This document shows, piece by piece, positions 7,136 to 14,068 of a stretch of 20,107 bases of DNA. The position numbers were made by a program, and so were the translations under genes. The notes beneath the pieces were generated by a model, which did no database searches, was not told where the DNA came from, and saw only the letters and a list, made by a program, of their open reading frames with translations. How positions within the stretch are numbered: position 1 is the stretch's first letter; each line of letters begins with the position of its first letter. Origin of the DNA: a virus; IMG/VR virus record IMGVR_UViG_3300025132_000412, positions 1-20,107 of that record. The stretch is one strand, 5' to 3'.

Positions 7136-9892
7136 ATGGCAAACTTAACTTTTAGGGGGTCAGCGTCAAGAGGTAGACAAAGTTCGTTTGACCCATTCGA
7201 TGTACCTGACCAGACCCTCAAACTACAACAAGAAACAGAGCGTACCTTAAGTGGTATGCGTGAGGTCAGGAGTCAAAACTTACAGAATAGGAATGAACAA
7301 CTAAGTGCAATAAAGGAGAAGAATTATAAGGAATCATCTCACAGAGCTGAGATGAAATCTTTAGAGAAAACTTTTGCTGATGCCGTTCATAAAGCTGAGA
7401 TGCAGCATTATGAGACAAGGATAACGGATGCAGAAACTAAGACTAGAGAAGCTCAGCGTAAACGTCAGCAGATGCAGGACTTAGCTGAATTAATACCTAA
7501 AGCACTTTCAACTTATGCTGAATTTGATCAGGCGAGGAGAGATAATACATTTAAAGAGGGAAAGGTACTACTCAACCAAATTGGTGGTGATAGTTCAAAA
7601 GCTATAGACTTCACTATACAAGCTGAACATCTAAAGTTCAGTGAAGCTGGAATGAATACACTAGTTGATAAGTATTATCCTAATGCCAGTGATCTTCAAA
7701 GACAACAGCTAAAGGGGTTGCGTGGTTATCGCTTGTTAGGTTTAAGAGCTGCAGCTGGTCAAGCAGCTATTGCTAATAACTGGGATCCTTTTTTCTCTCA
7801 GTACTCAAAAAATCCACGGAACGTAGGACGTTCAGGTAAGACACTTGATGAGATGTTGTCTGATCCTGAGTTATACGTTGGAACTGAGGTAAGAGCATTA
7901 AGAGCTAGGGCTGAAGCTGAATTCCAAAAGAAGTATTTCATGGATGACAACCCTGAATTCGTTAAGCGATATTTCCAGCCTGATCTTGATAAAAAAGCTG
8001 ATGCTTTCAATGCAGAATTAAATGAGACTTTAAATAATAATAGAGCTAGAAAGGATCGACAAGATGATATAGATGATGTTGATAACTACTGGGCTTTAGA
8101 TAAAGAAGGAACTGAATGGGTTAAAGCTTATGTAAATAAAGGTGGTGATAGAGCACATAACATTAGAACCTTATTTAAGGTATTAGAACAAAAGGCAGCT
8201 GATGGTTCACTACCAGATGATTTTATAGATAAATTAAAAGTTACAGAAGTAGAGATAAATGGAAAATTAACAACCTATGGTGAAAGTAAATCAGAGTATT
8301 TTAAACCTGTTGATAAAGCAATCCATGAACGAGCTAATAGAAACAGGATAATAAGAGTAGAAGAGAAGAAAAACTACAGTAGCCAAGCAGCTCAGAGAAT
8401 GCAAGAACATATAATCAAGTATGGCAAACGCTACAACAAAGCTGAATGGCAGAGAGAAAAAGATTGGCTAAAGGCTAAAGGCTTCTCACAGTATGACATG
8501 GAGAAATATGCACCTTGGATTAAAGCTGGTGAGAATAGAGAACCTATGGAGATTGAGGCAGCCAAGCAGATGCTCGATGGGTTAGTAACTAAAGGAACCT
8601 TAAAGATGGCACATCTTCATTTAGTTCCTGACTCCTTATGGACTAAGTACAGTAAATTAGCTTCAGATGGTCAACATGCAATTGTTGATCAAAAAGGAAT
8701 CTTTGGTCAGCTAGAAAAGGCTATAATTGCTAAAGCTAGTAAGAGTGCTAAATCAAAATTTGAAGTTAGATCTGAGGCAGAAAGAGTTATATCTAGAGCA
8801 AGGATTAAGGTAAGTCAATTAATCGAACCTGCTTTAATTGGTCAATTCGATGAATCTGGTAAGAGGGTAAAAGGTGGTAATCCGACAAATATCTACCAAG
8901 GAATTATTGATAACGAAATAAGATTATTAAACAGCAATGCCGAAGGTTCGATTTACGAGAGAGCAGTAGATAAGTCTGGAACTACTATCTATGGTCCAGA
9001 TGGAGGGTTTGTTAATGACCATGACCCTACATCAATAGTTCAAGGATATAGGGACGCAGTAAAAGAAAAGAAAGATTTATCTGGAGTATTAACGAATCAC
9101 GATAAGAAACGACTCGTTAACTATTCTAATGGGGTAGGAAGAATGCCAGACTTCGTAGAAGCTATGGCTGAAGAAGATCCAAATAGAGATCCATTTGCAA
9201 TGGCTGAAGCTCTTACAGCAGCTAATATTAAAGGTGGAAGTATTGAACCTAGAGGACATGAAAATATACTTAGAGTTATACCACCTGCAAATAGGAAACT
9301 CATAACTGATAGAGGATCTAAAGCAAAGACATGGACAGCAGCTGCTACAGATCCAGAACAAGAGGATGCACTAGCAACTTCTTTTATACCTAAAGATGTC
9401 ATGAACAAGAATCCAGATAATCCACATGATGTAGTCACTAGCTCATTCTCAGGTAATGGTTTAGATTTAGGTACTAATGTGTTTGGTGCTGATTTAAGTA
9501 ATGTGCCACTGCAGCATATTATTGATGCTCAAAGTAAAGGTATAGTTTCAGAAGTTGGTGCATTTAAAACAACTAAGAACGATCTACTACGTTTAATAGG
9601 TACAGGTATGGCATCCCCAGAGGACTTGTTCACACCTGAATTACAGAAACTATTCTACAGAGAGAAGGTATATCAAGAAACATCTACTATGTATGCCAAT
9701 TATGACATGTTTGAACCCATACTAGGGATAGGACAGCATTGGTTCACATCAGCTAAAGAACAGAAAGGTGAATTAGATGCTGACACAGCTGCTGCATTAA
9801 GCACTCGTCTTGATTTAACAAAGATACCAGCTGCTGTTTTCAACGAGTTCATAGGTCGAACTGTACAACCACTCAAACGAATAACAAAATGA
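7136..9892 (+). CDS. 15: Internal core/ejection protein, gp15-like
   Basis: A 918-residue protein between the gp14 and gp16 equivalents, the place of T7 gp15 (747 residues), which forms the periplasmic part of the ejection channel. The N-terminal 20 residues are Gly/Ser/Phe-rich. Residues about 28-120 are strongly charged with a coiled-coil look (ETERTLSGMREVRSQNLQNRNEQL, then many Glu/Lys/Arg/Gln). The remainder is mixed helical, with no signal peptide or membrane span and no enzyme motif that I recognise. There is no Shine-Dalgarno; the start lies nine bases after the previous stop in a TAAATACAATGG context. The gp16 ATG follows six bases after its stop. Confidence 0.82.
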   Translation: MANLTFRGSASRGRQSSFDPFDVPDQTLKLQQETERTLSGMREVRSQNLQNRNEQLSAIKEKNYKESSHRAEMKSLEKTFADAVHKAEMQHYETRITDAETKTREAQRKRQQMQDLAELIPKALSTYAEFDQARRDNTFKEGKVLLNQIGGDSSKAIDFTIQAEHLKFSEAGMNTLVDKYYPNASDLQRQQLKGLRGYRLLGLRAAAGQAAIANNWDPFFSQYSKNPRNVGRSGKTLDEMLSDPELYVGTEVRALRARAEAEFQKKYFMDDNPEFVKRYFQPDLDKKADAFNAELNETLNNNRARKDRQDDIDDVDNYWALDKEGTEWVKAYVNKGGDRAHNIRTLFKVLEQKAADGSLPDDFIDKLKVTEVEINGKLTTYGESKSEYFKPVDKAIHERANRNRIIRVEEKKNYSSQAAQRMQEHIIKYGKRYNKAEWQREKDWLKAKGFSQYDMEKYAPWIKAGENREPMEIEAAKQMLDGLVTKGTLKMAHLHLVPDSLWTKYSKLASDGQHAIVDQKGIFGQLEKAIIAKASKSAKSKFEVRSEAERVISRARIKVSQLIEPALIGQFDESGKRVKGGNPTNIYQGIIDNEIRLLNSNAEGSIYERAVDKSGTTIYGPDGGFVNDHDPTSIVQGYRDAVKEKKDLSGVLTNHDKKRLVNYSNGVGRMPDFVEAMAEEDPNRDPFAMAEALTAANIKGGSIEPRGHENILRVIPPANRKLITDRGSKAKTWTAAATDPEQEDALATSFIPKDVMNKNPDNPHDVVTSSFSGNGLDLGTNVFGADLSNVPLQHIIDAQSKGIVSEVGAFKTTKNDLLRLIGTGMASPEDLFTPELQKLFYREKVYQETSTMYANYDMFEPILGIGQHWFTSAKEQKGELDADTAAALSTRLDLTKIPAAVFNEFIGRTVQPLKRITK

Positions 9893-9898
9893 TGAATT

Positions 9899-12800
9899 AT
9901 GGATCGGAGCAATGATTTCGCTGGTCTCCGTAATAGAGCAGTAAACAAAGGCTTAGAATTAAGAGAGGAAGAAAAAGCACAAGAAGAGGTGCAACAACAA
10001 GAGGCAGCCGCACAAGAGGCAGCCGCTACACCAACTGCTCCACCAGCTAAAAAGGTTAACAAGGCAGTAGAACTTGGTAGTGCTGTAGCTGGAGGTGTTG
10101 TAGATCTATATAACAGTGTTGGTTCTCTACCTAAACTATTAGACAAAAGATTTTATCAACCTACTGATCCTGAAAACCCATGGTCATATGATGCACCTTG
10201 GTTAATTAAAAACAAACCAATAACTCATACTGCATGGGGAGGATTTATCAGAGGTGGTATTGAATTAGCTGGTGGTGTAGTAGGTGCAGGTAAAGTTGCA
10301 TGGGGAGCTAAAGGTCTTAAAGGTGTAGCAACTGCAGCTAAAGCTACAAGATTAGGACGTGTTGGGTTAGGAGCTGCTCAAGGTGCTGCTTATGACTTTG
10401 TAAGTAACCAATCCCAAGAATCTAACTTAGCTAGAACTCTTATTGATATAAAACCTGAATGGTCTGGATTACTTGAACCAATAGCTACACAGGACACTAT
10501 GTCTCCAGCTATGAAGTCAGCTTATAATATAGGTGAAGGTTTAGGTATTGGTGCATTCTTTGATTTAGCTTTTGAAGGAATGGGTTTAGGTCTTAAATCC
10601 ATTGCTAAGAATAAAAAGAAAGCTGCTAAGAAGATCACAGGTGGAGATGTTGATAAACTCTATAAAGCTATTAATGATAGTAGTGATGTTGATTACGCTG
10701 CATTAACAAATGATGTAGAGAAAGGAGCTAAGGCTACTTTTGAGAAAAGCATTTATAGAAAGTTTAAAAATCAAGCTAATAAACTTAGTGAAGGAACTAG
10801 AGTTAAAGCTGCTGATAGAGAGAACTATGGAACGATAGTTGGTTTTGAGAAAGGTAAAGCTAAGGTTAGATTTGTTAATCCTAGAACAAAAAGAACAGCT
10901 GTAGTATCCTTTGATAAAGGAGCATTAACCCCAATGGGAGGTGGTGATAAGGTTCCATCTATTGCTGACTGGAGAGTCAAAAATAAACCTTGGGAAGCTT
11001 TAACTGATGACCAAAGAGAAGGATTTAGAAAGATCTATGCTGAGAAAAACAATCTTGATTGGGGAGATGAAAGAGACTTTACTCTGAACTCTCGTAAACA
11101 AGGTGATGCAAATAAGGATCTAGCTGTAGAGCAACTTGAATTTGATTTAAGTACAAACAGTCAACGTCAAAACCCTGCTTACTACAAGGGTGGTGATATC
11201 TCTGATAACCAAGCTTTAATCACTACATCTAACCCTGTCAAAGGTGTTAGAGACATGATAGAGATCAGGAATAATCCTACTCAAAAGTACGGATCACCAG
11301 AGGGAACTATCACTGAGGCAAACATACGAAGAGCTGAATATACAGCTCCAGGTATGATGCTTGCAGAGTCAAATGCTTTAGCAAAGCAATTACAAGCTAG
11401 TCCTGCATATAACCTTTTATATGAAGGATCTAACGCAAAGGCTATACAAGAAGACTTAAAGAATGCTGCTACTGATGTATTCAAATTTATTAGCGATTCA
11501 GGTAATAGTCGTTTAATTGATATCCCTGAAGAGGATGTTATTTCATACATCAAGAATGTAGATACCAACCCAACTTTGATTGAAGGTCTACCAATACTTA
11601 ACAAAGCTCAGTTACATGCTACTGATGTAGTACTTGGTCAGCTTTTATTTGAAGCTAGAGACTTAGCAAAAGCTAGTTTAAGTGTTGCTGATCAAATCAG
11701 TCCTTCTTCACCTGGAGGACTATTAGATGGAATATTATCTAGATACTCAGCTATAGCTCGTTTAAGAAAGGAAACCAGTATTGCATCATCTTATAACCTA
11801 CGCAGGTTTAGAGATGGAGAGAAAGTAGGTAGATTCGATACTAAACAAGTAATAGCTAACGCTTCTGACGCTGCAGCTAGTGAAGTAGCTACATTTAAAC
11901 AACTACTAAAAGGTGATGTAGATAACGACTTACTCGAATCATTCATACACTTCACTGCTACTGGTAACGGTAATAAACAAACCTTTAAAGACTTAGATGC
12001 TTTCTTTAGAAACAAGCTACATGGCTATAAGAATGGTAATCAATACCAAAGAAATGCTGTCCTAAACGAACTGATGGTAATGGGTATTAACTCAATACTA
12101 TCTGGACCTAAGACTGTAGCTAGAGCATTAGTTGGTACTGGTTTAGGTACTGCTATGCGACCTGTAGCAACAATGATAGGTGCTGTAGGAGATATGGATG
12201 GAATGACCTTTAGAAGTGCAGCTGCATCCCTTGGTGGGATGATGGATGCTCGGACAGAGGCTTGGAGAAAAGCTGTAGCTGACTTCCAAAACTACAACTT
12301 AGATACAAAAGGCTTTAGAGGATTCACTGAAACAACAGCTGATCAAGAGTGGAATGCAATGATGTCTCATTTCGATCAGAATGGTACGCAAGGTGATAAG
12401 GCTATGGCTTTAATTGCTGATAACTTAAGAGGTCTTAACAAGTCTCCATTCTTTAATTATGGTCCACGAACCATGAAAGCAATGGATACCTACTTTACAC
12501 AGATTATTGGTAGAGGTAGACAAAGACAACTTGCATTCGATGATGTTTATACAAAACTAACTGATCAAGGCATCATGGTTAGTGATAAGGATATGCCAGA
12601 TCTACTAAGGAAAGTTGAGCAAGACTTTGAATCTAAGGTGTTCTCAGCTGATGGACAAGTTACAGATGAGATGGCTCTATTTGCATCTGATGAAGCAAAG
12701 TTAACTAAAGAACTAACAGGTGTTGCCAAAGATATAGATAAGATCTTTGACAAGATGCCATTCCTTAAGCCTTATTTCTTGTTTGCAAGAACAGGTGTTA

Positions 12801-14038
12801 ACGCTTTGATGATGACTTCAAAATACACACCAGGTTTAAATTTAGTTATCAAAGAACATACCGATATATTCACGAAAGCTTGGGATGATCCTGAGATGTT
12901 GCAATATGGTATTAAGAGTCAAGCTGATTTAAACGTAGCTAAAGCTACTGCTAGAGGACGTATGGCTATTGGTTATAGCTTTGCAGCTATGGCAGGTACA
13001 ATGGCTTTAAACGGTACTATCACTGGTAATGGACCACCTGACAGGAAATTAAGAACTGCTTGGATGCAACAAGGATGGCAACCTAGATCATTTAAAATAG
13101 GTAACTCTTATGTTAGTTATGAAGCATTAGAACCATTTAATGCATTCTTTAGTTTAGCTGCTGATATTACAGACTCACAGAAAGTAATGGGTGAGGAATG
13201 GGTTGGTAACTGGTATGGAAGACTTGCTCATTTAGTTGGAGCCAATGTAGTTAATAAATCCTTTATGGCTGGGTTACTACAACTCTCTGATCTATTCACA
13301 ACTCAAGGTGGTGATACACCTAGAGCTGCAGCAAACATAGTCAATAACCAAATACCTTTAGCTGGTCTTAGAAATGAGATTGGTAAAGTCTTTTCACCTG
13401 GGATGAGAGAACTTGAATCTGGTTTCTGGCAAAGCATAGGGAACCGAAACCTATGGGCTGATTTGGTTACTAAAGATCAGTTCTTACCTTATAGATATGA
13501 CATTTTAAGTGGAGAGAAGCTTAGAGACTGGGATCCAATGACACGTCTAGTAAATGCTGTTTTACCTATTAACTTAAACATAGGTGCAACAAATGAAACT
13601 AGAGAGTTGTTAATGAGGAGTGGTCTTAATTTAGCTCAAACATTTAATTCAGGTCCAAATGGACAACTACTTGAGAATAGACCTGATCTTAAATCTAAGT
13701 ATCAGTTCTATATGGGTCAACAGAATATTGAGGCTCAACTTGCAAAGGTAATGACTCCTGAAATTATTGATTCAATTCAACGAATGGAGAGAGGTAAGAA
13801 AGATTATGAGGCTAAAGATACACTTCATGGAAGAGTCATCATGCCTATATTCCGAACAGCTAAACAAACAGCTTGGGACTTATTACTACAAGATCCACAG
13901 TTAGGAGGTGAAGCTCAACAAATAGATACCTTACATTCATTAGGTAAGCTTGAAAATCAATTTAGAAGTGAAGGTCAATATGGTCAAGAAGCTCAAGTAA
14001 GAAAAGAAGTAGAGGCAATAAAAAACTTACCTAAATAA
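9899..14038 (+). CDS. 16: Large internal core/ejection protein, gp16-like
   Basis: A 1379-residue protein, close in size and position to T7 gp16 (1318 residues), the ejected protein that spans the inner membrane. After a Glu/Gln/Ala-rich start come Gly/Ala-rich hydrophobic stretches (residues about 55-165), an amphipathic segment near 215-235, and a Lys-rich patch. Residues about 295-345 (GTRVKAADRENYGTIVGFEKGKAKVRF) resemble a small SH3/KOW-like barrel. The segment near 1040-1090 (PPDRKLRTAWMQQGWQPRSF, then VSYEALEPFNAFFSLAADI) is a block I associate with large injected podovirus proteins. I cannot see the N-terminal lytic transglycosylase domain that T7 gp16 carries. The start has no Shine-Dalgarno. 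Confidence 0.85.
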   Translation: MDRSNDFAGLRNRAVNKGLELREEEKAQEEVQQQEAAAQEAAATPTAPPAKKVNKAVELGSAVAGGVVDLYNSVGSLPKLLDKRFYQPTDPENPWSYDAPWLIKNKPITHTAWGGFIRGGIELAGGVVGAGKVAWGAKGLKGVATAAKATRLGRVGLGAAQGAAYDFVSNQSQESNLARTLIDIKPEWSGLLEPIATQDTMSPAMKSAYNIGEGLGIGAFFDLAFEGMGLGLKSIAKNKKKAAKKITGGDVDKLYKAINDSSDVDYAALTNDVEKGAKATFEKSIYRKFKNQANKLSEGTRVKAADRENYGTIVGFEKGKAKVRFVNPRTKRTAVVSFDKGALTPMGGGDKVPSIADWRVKNKPWEALTDDQREGFRKIYAEKNNLDWGDERDFTLNSRKQGDANKDLAVEQLEFDLSTNSQRQNPAYYKGGDISDNQALITTSNPVKGVRDMIEIRNNPTQKYGSPEGTITEANIRRAEYTAPGMMLAESNALAKQLQASPAYNLLYEGSNAKAIQEDLKNAATDVFKFISDSGNSRLIDIPEEDVISYIKNVDTNPTLIEGLPILNKAQLHATDVVLGQLLFEARDLAKASLSVADQISPSSPGGLLDGILSRYSAIARLRKETSIASSYNLRRFRDGEKVGRFDTKQVIANASDAAASEVATFKQLLKGDVDNDLLESFIHFTATGNGNKQTFKDLDAFFRNKLHGYKNGNQYQRNAVLNELMVMGINSILSGPKTVARALVGTGLGTAMRPVATMIGAVGDMDGMTFRSAAASLGGMMDARTEAWRKAVADFQNYNLDTKGFRGFTETTADQEWNAMMSHFDQNGTQGDKAMALIADNLRGLNKSPFFNYGPRTMKAMDTYFTQIIGRGRQRQLAFDDVYTKLTDQGIMVSDKDMPDLLRKVEQDFESKVFSADGQVTDEMALFASDEAKLTKELTGVAKDIDKIFDKMPFLKPYFLFARTGVNALMMTSKYTPGLNLVIKEHTDIFTKAWDDPEMLQYGIKSQADLNVAKATARGRMAIGYSFAAMAGTMALNGTITGNGPPDRKLRTAWMQQGWQPRSFKIGNSYVSYEALEPFNAFFSLAADITDSQKVMGEEWVGNWYGRLAHLVGANVVNKSFMAGLLQLSDLFTTQGGDTPRAAANIVNNQIPLAGLRNEIGKVFSPGMRELESGFWQSIGNRNLWADLVTKDQFLPYRYDILSGEKLRDWDPMTRLVNAVLPINLNIGATNETRELLMRSGLNLAQTFNSGPNGQLLENRPDLKSKYQFYMGQQNIEAQLAKVMTPEIIDSIQRMERGKKDYEAKDTLHGRVIMPIFRTAKQTAWDLLLQDPQLGGEAQQIDTLHSLGKLENQFRSEGQYGQEAQVRKEVEAIKNLPK
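9998..10027 (+). repeat. 15-base tandem repeat in gp16-like gene
   Basis: Two adjacent copies of CAAGAGGCAGCCGCA (9998-10012) and CAAGAGGCAGCCGCT (10013-10027), differing at the last base, encode QEAAA twice. This is an in-frame expansion within a low-complexity Glu/Gln/Ala region. Confidence 0.8.
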
Positions 14039-14040
14039 TC

Positions 14041-14065
14041 CACTCAGTCAAACCTAAACATAGCG
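14041..14065 (+). promoter_or_regulatory. Putative phage late promoter before the tail fibre (phi17 position)
   Basis: CTCAGT (14043-14048), seven bases, AAACATAG (14056-14063), then CGTAAATGGCT. This matches the element before the capsid gene (745-765) in both blocks and in spacing, within one of the few intergenic gaps here (30 bases). T7 has promoter phi17 at the same place. The upstream context TAATCCACTCAGT is also reminiscent of the T7 core TAATACGACTCACT, with one base less between blocks. Promoter function is inferred. Confidence 0.5.
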
Positions 14066-14068
14066 TAA

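Noticed and set aside
9700-10146. Reverse-strand frame of 148 residues across the gp15/gp16 junction
   Set aside because: Cys/Ser/Ala-rich with no domain; it mirrors the Ala/Gln-coding strand opposite and lies over two convincing genes. The other reverse-strand frames (for example 6712-7221, 9089-9438, 11281-11604) fail for the same reason.
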